A stretch of DNA of 64,000 nt from Desulforamulus reducens MI-1 (GCF_000016165.1 NC_009253.1:2452332-2516331); one strand, 5' to 3'; counted from the first letter of the stretch, positions 17,631-27,635 are shown. The notes: generated from the sequence alone by a model not told the origin. Made by a program: numbers and translations.

Positions 17631-19010
17631 ATGCTCACAGCCAAAGATAGGGAAAGTATTGCTCTTAAGAAATTTTCTTTGATTAGTCCAGTACTAAATG
17701 GCCAGGTTAAAAACCAAAAGGATTATTTCGAAACTATATGTGTTAAGCCCATTGATATGCCCTATTATGGATTCAGGATGTATTCCCCAAAAACTCTTAT
17801 GTGTTGGTTAAGTGATTATCGTCGTGGGGGATTAGACTCATTAAAGCCAGGTTACCGATCGGATAAGGGTAAAAGCCGAAAGGTAAGCCTAGAGATTGCT
17901 GATGAAATTCGTAAGAAAAGAAGCCAAATGCCACGGATTACTAGCGCACTGCTCTATGAAGAGTTAGTTAAAGATAAAGTTATTCTTCCGGAAAAGTTGT
18001 CACGAGCGACTTTTTACCGTTTTCTGGTCGCTAATCCTGAACTGGCTGCAGGTAAAGATCCAGAAAACCCTGGTGAGAAGGAACTTAAACGTTTTTCTCA
18101 CCAAAGAATTAATGAATTATGGCAAACTGATATTATGTTTGGTCCATATATTAGTATAGGTAAATCAAAGAAACAAGCCTACCTAATCGCATTTATCGAT
18201 GATGCCTCCAGGTTGATAACACATGCACAATTCTTCTTTTTTCAAAACTTCGTAGCTCTTCGAGTAGCTTTGAAAGAGGCTGTTCTAAAACGAGGAATTC
18301 CCAAAATGATCTATACAGATAACGGAAAAGTTTATCGTAGTGATCAACTAAATATGCTTTGTGCTGGATTAGGTTGCTCGTTAATTCATACAGAACCTTT
18401 CACCCCTACGTCTAAGGGTAAAATTGAAAGGTTTTTTCATACTGTGAGGCAACGCTTTTTATCTAGATTAGACCCCACTAAATTAAAAAGTTTAGACCAA
18501 CTAAATTTATATTTTTGGCAATGGCTGGAGGAAGATTATCAGCGCAAGACCCATAGTGCTTTAAATATGAGTCCATTAGATTTTTTTATGGCTCAAGTCC
18601 ATAATATTAATTTTTTAGCCAACCCCCAATTATTAGAGGAGCATTTTTTATTGCTCGTTACCAGAAAAGTTAATCATGATGCGACCCTGTCTGTTGAATC
18701 TATTCTTTATGAAACGGAGCAAAGCTTAGCCAATTCACGACTAGAGGTACGGTACGACCCAGATTGGTTAGCTAATTCAAACCAACCAATTTTATTATAC
18801 CGGGATGGTATGAAAGTTGGTGAGGCCAGACAAGTAAATTTTTTTGACAATGCTAGGGCTAAAAGAAAGGGTCGAGGTCGGCAATCTCAGTCATCACAGG
18901 AGTTACTGGAATCGGTTGAAACGTCGGAACAGAAAGCAACTCCTAGTATTTCTTATGCTCAAATTGATGACCAACTTAAACAATCGTCAAGAGAAGTAGG
19001 TGATCGCTAA
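17631..19010 (+). CDS. DDE transposase/integrase (rve type)
   Basis: A 459-residue protein starting at ATG 17631, eight bases after GGAGGTG. An N-terminal helix-turn-helix region (KTLMCWLSDYRRGGLDSLKP) precedes an integrase core: ELWQTDIMFGPY (first Asp), PKMIYTDNGKVYRSD (second Asp), and TSKGKIERFFHTVRQRF (Glu). A Mu-transposase-like C-terminal beta domain follows (RLEVRYDPDWLANSNQPILL). Its stop overlaps the ATG of the ATPase gene (TAATG), indicating coupled expression. The pair resembles TniA/TniB or IS481-plus-ATPase systems. Confidence 0.88.
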   Translation: MLTAKDRESIALKKFSLISPVLNGQVKNQKDYFETICVKPIDMPYYGFRMYSPKTLMCWLSDYRRGGLDSLKPGYRSDKGKSRKVSLEIADEIRKKRSQMPRITSALLYEELVKDKVILPEKLSRATFYRFLVANPELAAGKDPENPGEKELKRFSHQRINELWQTDIMFGPYISIGKSKKQAYLIAFIDDASRLITHAQFFFFQNFVALRVALKEAVLKRGIPKMIYTDNGKVYRSDQLNMLCAGLGCSLIHTEPFTPTSKGKIERFFHTVRQRFLSRLDPTKLKSLDQLNLYFWQWLEEDYQRKTHSALNMSPLDFFMAQVHNINFLANPQLLEEHFLLLVTRKVNHDATLSVESILYETEQSLANSRLEVRYDPDWLANSNQPILLYRDGMKVGEARQVNFFDNARAKRKGRGRQSQSSQELLESVETSEQKATPSISYAQIDDQLKQSSREVGDR

Positions 19011-19810
19011 TGTTTACACAATTCTTTGGACTTAAGTTTAACCCTTTTTCTAAAGAAGTACCGGCGGACAAATTATTTATTAGCCAAGACTTATTGGAAC
19101 TAGAATCGAGGTTAAAATATTTGCAAAGTACCCGTGGAATCGGGTTAGTTGCAGGTGAACCAGGTGCTGGCAAATCAACAGCTTTGAGAAAATTTGTTAA
19201 TGAGTTAAACCCAGCTCTCTACAAGCATTGTTATTTTTCTTTGGCGACTGTTACTGTGTTGGAATTTTATCAGGGACTTGCCTTAGAACTTGGTGAGCAA
19301 CCTAAACACAAAAAGGTAGCTATTTTCCGTCAAATTCAGGGCGCTATCAATTCTATGTACTATGAACGCCGGATTACGCCGGTAATTATCTTAGATGAAA
19401 TACATTTAGCTTCAAACAAGTTGTTAGAGGATTTAAGGCTCATTTTTAACTTTAAAATGGACTCGCAAAATCCCTTTATTCTTGTCTTAGCAGGACAACC
19501 TTTAATTCGATCTAAGTTATCACTCAACATCAATAACCCACTAAGGCAACGTTTGGTAGTGAAACATATTATGCAGGGGTTAAAACCTGAAGAAATTAGA
19601 GATTATTGCACCAGCCGATTAAAGCAAGCAGGGTTAATCGAAGAGATTTTCACCGATTCAGCAATTGACGCTATCTATGCCACAACAAAAGGCTTACCAC
19701 GGTTAATTAACAATTTAGTTACTAATTGTCTGCTTTACGCTTATTACAAAAAGTTAAGGCAAATTGATGAAGAGGTAGTTTACCAGGCCCAAAATGAACT
19801 TAATATTTGA
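19010..19810 (+). CDS. AAA ATPase, ExeA/TniB-like transposition partner
   Basis: A 266-residue protein: FFGLKFNPFSKEVPADKLF at the start is typical of ExeA/GspA-type ATPases. Walker A is GEPGAGKST (about residues 47-55) and Walker B is PVIILDEIHLAS. Sensor-type residues follow (LVLAGQPLIRSKL, RQRLVVKHIM), then a helical lid (GLPRLINNLVTNCLLYAYY). It probably regulates target choice by the adjacent transposase. It overlaps that gene by one base. Confidence 0.87.
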   Translation: MFTQFFGLKFNPFSKEVPADKLFISQDLLELESRLKYLQSTRGIGLVAGEPGAGKSTALRKFVNELNPALYKHCYFSLATVTVLEFYQGLALELGEQPKHKKVAIFRQIQGAINSMYYERRITPVIILDEIHLASNKLLEDLRLIFNFKMDSQNPFILVLAGQPLIRSKLSLNINNPLRQRLVVKHIMQGLKPEEIRDYCTSRLKQAGLIEEIFTDSAIDAIYATTKGLPRLINNLVTNCLLYAYYKKLRQIDEEVVYQAQNELNI

Positions 19811-20005
19811 ACAGACTCAATCTTTGGAGACGCTGTGGTGGTTTTATCATCCCGGCGTTTTTTATATTCCTAGAGGAACGAATCTATTTTAATTTGATAA
19901 ACAGACTGATTATTGCCATTACAATTTAATAATTTTTGATAGGACTATATAAAACAGAGAGTTTTTAATTTAAGAATCCTGGATGATTTAATTTGAGAAT
20001 TGACA

Positions 20006-20166
20006 GGATATTTCTCCATTGTGTGCCGCATTCGATTTTGAAATTCGCTAATTGATGGAACATCATATTCAAATGTGATGGCCGTATTCATCACGTAATA
20101 GGCATAAATTTTTAAAAGCCTTTCTGCATCATTGATATCAGCTTTTCTTATTTTGATCTCACTCAT
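20006..20166 (-). pseudogene. GNAT acetyltransferase, 5' fragment
   Basis: MSEIKIRKADINDAERLLKI, then YAYYVMNTAITFEYDVPS, then FQNRMRHTMEKYP, match the N-terminus of phosphinothricin-acetyltransferase-like GNAT proteins (normally about 160-180 residues). Homology stops after EKYP, where the right end of the transposon-like element begins; the remaining codons to 19945 come from the element. The 3' part was not found left of the element. The ATG has GGGGGGATT upstream. Not functional. Confidence 0.7.
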
Positions 20167-20195
20167 AAACAATCCCCCCATAAGATTAAAATTTC

Positions 20196-21084
20196 TTACT
20201 TCTTCTTCGAACTATATTTCTTACTGCTGCGATGCCTGCCGTCATCATCTGTTACGATATTGCTTCGCTTTTTCTTTTCTTCCTGAACAGCCCTGAACTC
20301 GCTCTCTGTTATAATCGGCGGATGGCATTCTTTCATTTGATACTTATATTCCTGCGTGGCAGAATCCAAAAGCGTAACCGTACCTGTGTACTTCTCATTT
20401 TCAAGCATCTTCTCTATAGAACGCTTGCTCCACGTTCCTTTGCCGCCAGGAGAAGGAATACCTGCGTCCGATAGTTTCTTTATGATACCAAGCACACTGG
20501 CTCCATCAAGGTACCAGCGGAATATATCCCGCACCACCTTAGCCTGTTCATCGTCAATTACAAGTTCTCCATCTTTATTTTTTGTGTAGCCATACAGCTT
20601 TCTTTTGTAAAGTCCGGATGTACCGTTTGCCGCTCCGGCTCTCATTTTCAGCCTGAGCCAAGGATTCCATTACCGAAATCATAAGGTTGCTATCAACTTC
20701 ATCGGTATCCAGATTATCTTGTTCAAATATTATTCTGATCCCTGCCGCCTTCAATCGATTGATTGCTGACAAGGTTTCAACCGTATCCCTGCCAAATCGA
20801 CTGATGCTTTTAGTCAGGACAACGGATATATTGTGAGCTTCACATTCTCGAAGCAATCGCTCGAATTCACGACGAGGAATTTCTCCTTTCGCTGATGCGA
20901 TATCTATAAAAACATCTGCCAGCCTCCATTGGCTGACATTTGCAACTGCTCTCGTCAAAGCAGAAATCTGTGCTGCAAGGCTATAAAGCTGTTCCTTTTC
21001 ATTTGTACTGACCCTGCAATAGATTCCGACTTTCTTTTCCAAGCGGTCATTTCTTGCCGGAATATACCAGATTTTCGAATCCAT
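20196..21084 (-). pseudogene. Serine recombinase with frameshift/deletion
   Basis: The 5' part (20575-21084) carries a resolvase domain: VGIYCRVSTNEKEQLYSLAAQ with the catalytic Ser, VVLTKSISRFGRD and SLAQAENESRS. The 3' part (20196-20645) is in another frame and carries the recombinase domain GTSGLYKRKLYGYTKNKDGE and IIKKLSDAGIPSPGGKGTWS. About ten residues normally found after ESRS (ENIRWG-like) are missing at the joint, so a small deletion shifted the frame. It would have been a large serine integrase or resolvase. No attachment site was located. Confidence 0.8.
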
Positions 21085-21209
21085 CCGCCCACCTCCTTGT
21101 CCTGTTTTAACCTATTTTCATTCCATTTTAGCGTTAATGATAAGTAGGCTATATTCACGTTTCAAATACGCCAAAACACAATATATTGTAAGGTCGTAGT
21201 TATATAACG

Positions 21210-22583
21210 CTATATATTGCTTGACATCAACACTACACACTCAACATGATAGGTCCAGGGGAACATATCCACTGGCTGTACCTGCAGGGTTTGATAGCCT
21301 AACTTATCTAATACTCCCAAGTCCCGGGCCAAGGTTGCCGGGTCACAGGAAACATAAACAATCCTGGGCACCTTTGATTCACTGATAGCCGTTAAGACTT
21401 CCTTTTCACAACCTTTCCTAGGGGGATCTAAAACAACTACGTCTGGTTTTAGATCCTTGGCCATTCGGGGCAATAGTTTCTCCACGGCGCCCTGGAAGAA
21501 TTTTGTATTGGTGATTCCGTTTAGGCGAGCATTTTCTTTGGCATCTGCCACCGCTGGTGGCACAATTTCCATGCCAACAACTTCAACGGTTGAGCGGGCT
21601 AAATATAGAGCGATGGTACCAATACCACAATAAGCATCTATTACCCTCTCATGTCCTTGCAATTGAGCAAACTCCTTTGCCTTTTGATATAGCTCTTCGG
21701 TCTGTAGGGTATTGACCTGGTAGAAGGAATTGGCAGATATGTTAAAATTCAAGCCGTTTAACTCGTCAACAATATATTCTTTGCCATACATTACCCGATT
21801 TTCCTCACCCAACACTATTCTTCCTGGGTTTCTGTTGATGTTGCGAATCACTGAGACAATCTTTGGCTGTCGGGCTACCAAAGCCCGAGAAAATGCATTT
21901 TCTGCCTGCCATTCTTCCGGTGAGGTTACCAGCACAACCATACACTGCCCGCTATGAAATCCCTGACGAATCATAACATGGCGCAACAGACCCCTTTTTT
22001 CCCCCCAGTGATAAGGTGTTAATTTATAACTATTAATCAATTCTTCTAATATCGCAATAACCTGATTGATCTCTTTCTGTACCAGCAGGCAAGACTGCCC
22101 TGCTAATCCAGCAGCCAGCTCATAGCTGCCCTCTGCATAGAAGCCAAGCTTGATCCTTCCTTTTGCTTCTTTCACCTGCAGATGAATTTTGTTTCGGTAG
22201 TGCCACGGATTTCTCATACCAAGAGTAGGTAAAACCTCAACCCCTTTTAAACCACCAATTTTGAATAGGGCACTTTCAACTACAGATCTTTTATATGTCA
22301 ATTGTTCTTGATAATCCAAATGTTGCAGTTGGCAGCCGCCGCAGACCTGGTAAGATTCACAATTTGGCACTATACGAGCAGTTGTTTGCTTTAAAATTTC
22401 CACCAGTTGCCCTCTGGCAAAGGACTTTTTCACTTGATTTATTCGAACTCGCACCCTTTCACCAATCAGAGCGCCCGGCACGAATACAGCCAATTTTTGA
22501 TATCTGCCGACCCCTTCTCCTGAATGACCCAATCCATGTATCTCAAGATCAACAATATCGCCTACGGTTGCATTATTTCCCAA
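21210..22583 (-). CDS. rlmD: 23S rRNA (uracil-C5)-methyltransferase, RlmD-like
   Basis: A 457-residue protein of the RumA/TrmA family. An N-terminal TRAM domain (VGDIVDLEIHGLGHSGEGVG) is followed by a 4Fe-4S cluster motif (CESYQVCGGC, then LQHLDY). The SAM-binding domain has VIDAYCGIGTIALYLA and VVLDPPRKGCEKEV, and the catalytic Cys is in RIVYVSCDPATLARDL. It methylates a uridine in 23S rRNA (U1939 in E. coli). The start is TTG with AGAGGTG upstream. Firmicutes often carry several paralogues, so the exact target base is inferred. Confidence 0.9.
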   Translation of the reverse strand: MGNNATVGDIVDLEIHGLGHSGEGVGRYQKLAVFVPGALIGERVRVRINQVKKSFARGQLVEILKQTTARIVPNCESYQVCGGCQLQHLDYQEQLTYKRSVVESALFKIGGLKGVEVLPTLGMRNPWHYRNKIHLQVKEAKGRIKLGFYAEGSYELAAGLAGQSCLLVQKEINQVIAILEELINSYKLTPYHWGEKRGLLRHVMIRQGFHSGQCMVVLVTSPEEWQAENAFSRALVARQPKIVSVIRNINRNPGRIVLGEENRVMYGKEYIVDELNGLNFNISANSFYQVNTLQTEELYQKAKEFAQLQGHERVIDAYCGIGTIALYLARSTVEVVGMEIVPPAVADAKENARLNGITNTKFFQGAVEKLLPRMAKDLKPDVVVLDPPRKGCEKEVLTAISESKVPRIVYVSCDPATLARDLGVLDKLGYQTLQVQPVDMFPWTYHVECVVLMSSNI

Positions 22584-22677
22584 AACTTTTTACACCTCTT
22601 ATTAGTGTTGTGTAACTTTTTTCTACCAAGTCACATATATATGAGTAAAGGAATAATTTCCCTTTGGAGTGGCTACT

Positions 22678-23289
22678 ATGGCTCAGTATAAGTTGATTAG
22701 AAAAAAACGTCAACTACAGGTATCCGCCCCCTGCAATTGTTATCAGAATGACCATGTGGATTTGGTTGTCGAAGGGGCCGGGATTCGCTTATGTCGTCTT
22801 TCCAGTCTTAGTGTTCCCGCAGAAGTCTCTGCTTATATTCCCCGGGTGGAAATTCGGCACCGCACCTATCAAAATGGTGAATTGGTAAGCGAAGATGAAC
22901 GGATTTATAACAGTATTACGGTAGTGCATGCGCCTAGGCATCCACTCGAAAATCCTACAAGCACCTTCCCTCATAAAGGATCCTTTCCAGCTTGGCCAGG
23001 TGGTAACAACAACACTTTAGGACCCCAGCAGGGTCCCCCAAATCCTCCAGCGTTGGAGCCACCTCCCCCGGGGAAACAACCACCTCCACCAGAGGTCCCA
23101 GTTGCCCCGGGTACTGATCAGCCGGGAGCAGCTGAACCACCTGACATTCCCTCACAACCGGAGCCCCATCCCCCTCCGGTATCTCCCCAGGGAAGGAAGC
23201 AGCCTCCCCTTCCTTCCTTACCCCGGAGATTACCGTCGGGGGGCAGTGGGCCGCTCATAACCATTAATAGGCGCCCCTTTAATAAATAG
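22678..23289 (+). CDS. Proline-rich protein, unknown function
   Basis: A 203-residue protein from ATG 22678 (MAQYKLIRKKRQLQ), with GGAG nine bases upstream; a GTG nine bases earlier sits too close to it. The first 90 residues form a beta-rich domain with a CNCYQND motif. Residues from about 100 onward are a disordered Pro/Gly-rich tail (EPPPPGKQPPPPEVPVAPG) ending NRRPFNK. No signal peptide or membrane segment. I do not recognise the domain. It is divergent from rlmD. A spore-coat or surface-associated role is conceivable but unproven. Confidence 0.6.
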   Translation: MAQYKLIRKKRQLQVSAPCNCYQNDHVDLVVEGAGIRLCRLSSLSVPAEVSAYIPRVEIRHRTYQNGELVSEDERIYNSITVVHAPRHPLENPTSTFPHKGSFPAWPGGNNNTLGPQQGPPNPPALEPPPPGKQPPPPEVPVAPGTDQPGAAEPPDIPSQPEPHPPPVSPQGRKQPPLPSLPRRLPSGGSGPLITINRRPFNK

Positions 23290-23460
23290 AAATATATGGG
23301 TTTACGTTATGGATTACATTTCATAAAACGTATAGATAACAAAGGACAATCAACTAACAAATCAGTTCGATTTTTCTTTGTTGATTTTTTATTTGTCGTC
23401 CTTGCGACATTGGACCAGCTATGTTACCCTTATAGTAGTAGTTATATGGGGGGTGGTAAT

Positions 23461-23637
23461 ATGCTAGGGAAAGTGAAAAAAAGCACGAGCCTATTTAGGC
23501 TTAATGACCTGGTTTTTTTACAAAAGATTCGTGATTGCAAACTTATTAAAGAAAAGTCGGAAAAGCCTAACGGTGCTGAGACGGAAATTTGCCAAGATAA
23601 TGTTGATCAAACCATGTATAGGCATACAATAAAGTAG
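23461..23637 (+). CDS. Small hypothetical protein
   Basis: A 58-residue frame, MLGKVKKSTSLFRLNDLVFL and then QKIRDCKLIKEKSEKPNGAE, with GGGGGGTGG upstream of the ATG. It is basic and polar and no family is recognised. An upstream extension to 23296 is open but has no ribosome binding site. It may not be a gene. Confidence 0.35.
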   Translation: MLGKVKKSTSLFRLNDLVFLQKIRDCKLIKEKSEKPNGAETEICQDNVDQTMYRHTIK

Positions 23638-23695
23638 ATTTCATTCCTGGGTATAAAACCTAGGGATTATTATTTTATATTCATGTCAAAATTAA

Positions 23696-23722
23696 ACCCC
23701 AAGTTTTTAAAAAACCTGGGGT
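23696..23722 (-). terminator. Terminator of chemoreceptor gene
   Basis: On the minus strand AAACCCCAGG and CTTGGGGTTT form a hairpin just past the stop codon. Confidence 0.7.
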
Positions 23723-23728
23723 TTGCAT

Positions 23729-25306
23729 TTATATTTTAAATTGTTTTACCAAATTCTTAAGCTGATCGGATAATTCATTTAAGGACTCAGCAGTACTAGT
23801 AACCTCCTCCATGGCAGCGGTTTGTTCTTCGGTGGAAGCAGCAACATTTTGAACCCCAGCGGAGGTTTGTTGGGCTGCTGATGCCATGTGATGAATTTGT
23901 AAAGTTAATCCCTGTACTGAAGTTATAATTTCTTCGAAAATATTCCCCACTTCTTGAATAACCACGCTACCAGTGGACACTTCTTGATTACCTTGTTCGA
24001 TTTTTTCAACGGCTAGATGTGTTTCGGTCTGAATGGCATTGATTAGGCTGGATATATCTTTGGTGGCTGAGGCAGACTGCTCCGCCAGCTTTCTTACCTC
24101 TTCTGCCACCACGGCAAATCCCCGTCCTTGCTCGCCAGCTCTGGCTGCCTCAATGGCAGCGTTGAGGGCCAGTAGATTGGTCTGATCGGCGATACCGGTA
24201 ATCATGTTGACAATTTTACTGATTTCCATAGACTTTTGGTTTAGTTGATGAATAACTTCGGATACTTCACCGGTTGAATGGGTGATGGCTTGGATTTGGG
24301 AAGTTACTTTATTCAGCCCTTCCTTTCCTGCATTGGCCCGATTAGCAGTGGTTTCTGAAACTGTGGATACCTCCTGAACATTGCTGTTCATCTGTTCTAC
24401 CGTGGCTGCTATCTCATTCATGGTGGTGGCCGTTTCCGTAGCACCGGCAGCAGTCTGCTGGGCTTGTTCATTGAGGCCTTCAGCAACATCGGCTAGTTGG
24501 TTAGCTGTCTCGATAAGTTGGTTCAGCATGTTCTTAATATTATTTTTCATCGTGTTAAAGGCCTCTGCTAAATGTCCTATCTCATCTTGACTGCGAACCT
24601 TTATATCCTCAATGTTGATATCTCCCTGGGCTAACTTGTTAGCCCTTTCTTCGATCTCCTTGAGTGGTCCATTAATACTGCGGGTAATGTATAAGGCTGC
24701 AGCAATGCCTAGACCCACTGCCAATAAAATTACCAGTGACAGCATTAAAATAGATTGGTGATGGAGGCTGTCCCCTTCCTGACTGGCCATGGCACTGTTT
24801 TCCTGATTGTATTTGGCCATTTCCTTGGCGGCAACAGCGGCAGCATTATAAAGGGTTAAGGATTCTCCCTTCATGACTTTTAGCGCTTCTTCCTTCTGTC
24901 CACTATCACTTAATGCCAAAACTTTTTCATTTGAGCTTAAGTAGTTTTTCCATTCGGACATTAAAACAGTATACAAATTTCGATCCTGATCACTGGCAAT
25001 GGATTTTTCATAGGCAGTAAAATTTGCATTAATTTTCTTTTTGTTTTCAGCAATACTCTCTTCCATTGCTTTCATTTCAGCGGTTTCTGTAGCAAGGATA
25101 TGCCTATATTCACTGGTACGAATGTCCGCTATTAAGGTGTTAATTTCTTCTGCGTGTTGAACTCCCGCCAACCAGTAGTCGGCAATTTCCGTTGACTTAT
25201 CGTTGATCCTGCTCATGGTAAAACTTGCATAGAATCCCAGAGAAATAATGAGACCAATTAATAGACCATAGGAAAGAAACAGTCTCTTTCTTACTGTCAT
25301 ATTCAT
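23729..25306 (-). CDS. Methyl-accepting chemotaxis protein
   Basis: A 525-residue transmembrane receptor. TM1 is about residues 8-30 ([19 protein letters not shown]), then a four-helix-bundle (4HB_MCP-like) sensor domain, TM2 at about 185-208 ([21 protein letters not shown]) and a HAMP domain ([20 protein letters not shown]). The cytoplasmic methyl-accepting coiled coil contains the hairpin tip [20 protein letters not shown] followed by [20 protein letters not shown]. It signals to CheA/CheW. The ligand cannot be told from sequence. Monocistronic. Confidence 0.95.
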   Translation of the reverse strand: MNMTVRKRLFLSYGLLIGLIISLGFYASFTMSRINDKSTEIADYWLAGVQHAEEINTLIADIRTSEYRHILATETAEMKAMEESIAENKKKINANFTAYEKSIASDQDRNLYTVLMSEWKNYLSSNEKVLALSDSGQKEEALKVMKGESLTLYNAAAVAAKEMAKYNQENSAMASQEGDSLHHQSILMLSLVILLAVGLGIAAALYITRSINGPLKEIEERANKLAQGDINIEDIKVRSQDEIGHLAEAFNTMKNNIKNMLNQLIETANQLADVAEGLNEQAQQTAAGATETATTMNEIAATVEQMNSNVQEVSTVSETTANRANAGKEGLNKVTSQIQAITHSTGEVSEVIHQLNQKSMEISKIVNMITGIADQTNLLALNAAIEAARAGEQGRGFAVVAEEVRKLAEQSASATKDISSLINAIQTETHLAVEKIEQGNQEVSTGSVVIQEVGNIFEEIITSVQGLTLQIHHMASAAQQTSAGVQNVAASTEEQTAAMEEVTSTAESLNELSDQLKNLVKQFKI

Positions 25307-25421
25307 TTTACCCTACCCCCTATAATTAGCTCCAATGTATTTTAATGCTGTATTTCGACAAATTAACTCATTTTCCTCCACGAAATTCCTTTAAATAAAA
25401 AACCTGGCATATTATCCAGGT

Positions 25422-26732
25422 TTAACATATGGGTTTCTCACCATAATCCCTTTTTAGATGGCCACAATCTGGGCATTGGGCATCCTTTTTCACTTCCACA
25501 TCTGCAAAGGACATGGATCGTGCATCCATGGTTAGCAGGCGTCCGATTAAAAGCTCCCCTTGACCAAGTAGATATTTAATGACCTCCGTGGCCTGGATGG
25601 AACCAATTGTTCCGGCCACCGATCCCAGAATCCCCACTTCATCTGTGCCCTTTGGCCTTCGTTTACCGGGTAACTCCCTAAAAATACAGCGGAAACAAGG
25701 TCCCTTTCCAGGAACAATGGTCATAACCTGACCAACCATAGAAAGAACACCTCCATAGATAAATGGCTTCTTTTGATTGATGCAGGCTTTATTCAGGATA
25801 TAGCGACTTTCCAAGTTGTCGGTAGCATCCACTACGATATGGTATTGCTCCACCAGTTCTTCTGCATTATCCTCCGTCATACGATGGGGGTAGGTTCTAA
25901 TATCAATGTCCGGATTAATTTGCAGTAATTTCTCACGGGCGGATTCTACCTTGAAACGACCTATATCTGGCGTGCCGTGTACAATTTGTCTTTGTAGGTT
26001 GGAGCAATCCACCACATCTGCATCGATCAAACCCAGTCGTCCAATACCGGCAGCTGCCAGATAATAGGCCACCGGAGATCCTAAGCCGCCGGTTCCCACC
26101 ACTAATACCGACGAATGAAGTAGTTTAAGCTGGCCTTCTTCTCCTACACCAGACAACATAATATTTCGGTGATAGCGTTTCTTCTGCTCAATGGACAAAG
26201 TCTTCGGTGCTGACTTTTCACTAGGTTGCAGAAAACAGTTCTCGATGAGGTTGGCCACACCAACAATATCATTCAGATCAAATAGCGGTATCCCCACTTC
26301 AAAGGGTAGGTCACTAACCAGGGCCACCAGTTCATCTGCCGGTAATACCGGCGAAGTGGAAACCGCTGCCCGTACCAATTCTATCTTTGGTTGAGGGCCC
26401 TTTTTAAAGCCCTCCACAATCACCAGATCCAGCCCAGAAAAATAGGGTAAAATATCTGCCAGGGGCATTTCTTGCTGTAGTTTCTTTACCAATCCAAAAC
26501 CACTGGGCGTAGCCAGGGCTACCATAGCTGCACCAGCCTGTCCATGACGCCAGGTATCCTTCCCCTCAATATCAAACTCAAAGTTCCCCCTGTGATGCTT
26601 AACAGTGCCTACCCGGTAACCCCTGCCCGTTAACTCCTTCAGTAATTTCTCCAGAAAGGTGGTCTTACCAGAGTTTGAACAACCAATTAAAGATATTACA
26701 GGGGGTATTTCTTTATACCGATTGAATTTCAA
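25422..26732 (-). CDS. MobB-MoeB fusion protein
   Basis: A 436-residue two-domain protein. Residues 1-165 are MobB-like: VISLIGCSNSGKTTFLEKLL (P-loop), YRVGTVKHHRGNFEFDIEGK and DLVIVEGFKKGPQPKIEL. Residues 180-436 are an E1-like MoeB/HesA/ThiF adenylyltransferase: VLVVGTGGLGSPVAYYLAAA, IDADVVDCSNLQRQIVH, DATDNLESRY, zinc Cys pairs CFRCIF and CPDCGHL. MoeB adenylates the MoaD C-terminal Gly before sulfur transfer; MobB helps nucleotide addition to the pterin. It overlaps the MOSC gene by 20 bases (TTG start, AGGGG upstream). It is the last gene of the W/Mo cofactor cluster. Confidence 0.9.
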   Translation of the reverse strand: MKFNRYKEIPPVISLIGCSNSGKTTFLEKLLKELTGRGYRVGTVKHHRGNFEFDIEGKDTWRHGQAGAAMVALATPSGFGLVKKLQQEMPLADILPYFSGLDLVIVEGFKKGPQPKIELVRAAVSTSPVLPADELVALVSDLPFEVGIPLFDLNDIVGVANLIENCFLQPSEKSAPKTLSIEQKKRYHRNIMLSGVGEEGQLKLLHSSVLVVGTGGLGSPVAYYLAAAGIGRLGLIDADVVDCSNLQRQIVHGTPDIGRFKVESAREKLLQINPDIDIRTYPHRMTEDNAEELVEQYHIVVDATDNLESRYILNKACINQKKPFIYGGVLSMVGQVMTIVPGKGPCFRCIFRELPGKRRPKGTDEVGILGSVAGTIGSIQATEVIKYLLGQGELLIGRLLTMDARSMSFADVEVKKDAQCPDCGHLKRDYGEKPIC

Positions 26733-27150
26733 TGGTGTCCCCTACCTTCACCGTTCCTCCTTGTAGCACCCGAATGAAGATACCTTCCTTAGGCATAACA
26801 CAGTCACCTGCCTGATGGTAAATGGCACAACGGGTATGGCATTCCTTACCAATTTGTGTAACCTCACCCAAGGCTCCTTCACCAATCTTTAGTTTGGTTC
26901 CGATGGGTAAGGAAACCAAGTCAATTCCTTCCGTGGTTAAGTTTTCGGCAAAGTCACCCGGGCCCACCTTTAAGCCCATCTGGCGCATTTTTTCGATACT
27001 TTCCAGGGCCAATAAACTAACCTGACGGTGCCAATCACCTACGTGGGCATCCCCTTCAATACCATGTTCAATCACCAATAAGCCTTCGCCAACATTTTTC
27101 TTTCTCATGCCCTTCTTAGGGCTGGTGCAAACAGCTACTATTTTTCCCAT
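26713..27150 (-). CDS. MOSC-domain protein of molybdopterin cluster
   Basis: A 145-residue single MOSC domain. [20 protein letters not shown] and [20 protein letters not shown] are hallmark stretches, and [17 protein letters not shown] carries the conserved cysteine region expected for sulfur or metal-sulfur handling. Stand-alone MOSC proteins in moaA-moaC operons are thought to work in Mo/W cofactor maturation; the exact reaction is unknown. It overlaps the moaC end by 13 bases and the MobB-MoeB start by 20. Confidence 0.88.
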   Translation of the reverse strand: MGKIVAVCTSPKKGMRKKNVGEGLLVIEHGIEGDAHVGDWHRQVSLLALESIEKMRQMGLKVGPGDFAENLTTEGIDLVSLPIGTKLKIGEGALGEVTQIGKECHTRCAIYHQAGDCVMPKEGIFIRVLQGGTVKVGDTIEIQSV

Positions 27151-27632
27151 TGACTTTCTCCCTCCCGCATAAAGTCACCACTTTTGCCTCCACTTTTGCT
27201 AACTAAGCGGATGTTTTGAATCATCATTCCCTTGTCAACTGCTTTGCACATATCATAAATGGTTAGTGCTGCCACGCTAACAGCCGTAAGAGCTTCCATT
27301 TCTACCCCTGTTTTACCGCCTGTCTTGACCAAGCCACGGATTTCCACCCGATCCGGTGGTAGTATCTGAAAGTCGATATTCACACCAGTAATCATTATGG
27401 GGTGAGCCATGGGAATTAAGTTGGGCGTACTTTTGGCCGCCATAATTCCGGCAACCCTTGCAACCCCCAGTACATCCCCTTTGGCCATACCGCCCTGTTG
27501 AATTAATTCCAGTGTGGCCGGTGCCATGACAACCTCTCCCCTGACCTCGGCCACACGATGGGTTTCTTCTTTTTCTGTTATATCCACCATCCAGGCATTA
27601 CCCTTGGCATCGAAATGTGTTAACTCGGACAA
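27138..27632 (-). CDS. moaC: Cyclic pyranopterin monophosphate synthase MoaC
   Basis: A 164-residue protein of usual MoaC length. Signatures are [40 protein letters not shown] and AHPI, and [20 protein letters not shown] and DMCKA. It converts the MoaA product, 3',8-cyclo-GTP, to cyclic pyranopterin monophosphate, the first step of pterin cofactor synthesis for molybdenum and tungsten enzymes. TTG start with AGGGGG upstream. It lies 3 bases after moaA. Confidence 0.96.
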   Translation of the reverse strand: MSELTHFDAKGNAWMVDITEKEETHRVAEVRGEVVMAPATLELIQQGGMAKGDVLGVARVAGIMAAKSTPNLIPMAHPIMITGVNIDFQILPPDRVEIRGLVKTGGKTGVEMEALTAVSVAALTIYDMCKAVDKGMMIQNIRLVSKSGGKSGDFMREGESQWEK

Positions 27633-27635
27633 TAT

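Larger units (their letters stand above)
16734..20005 (+). mobile_element. Mu/Tn7-like element (DUF6431, DDE transposase, ATPase)
   Basis: Three rightward genes (DUF6431-type protein, DDE transposase, AAA ATPase). The right end is marked by the point where a GNAT gene loses homology, at ACA (20003-20005); inward the minus strand reads TGTCAATTCTCAAATTAAAT and repeats TCAAATTAAA-like blocks at about 19965-20000 and 19890-19900. The left end is tentatively the TGTAGATTAGCAATTTAATC at 16734, which aligns loosely with it. I see no target duplication, so the left boundary is uncertain. Confidence 0.55.
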
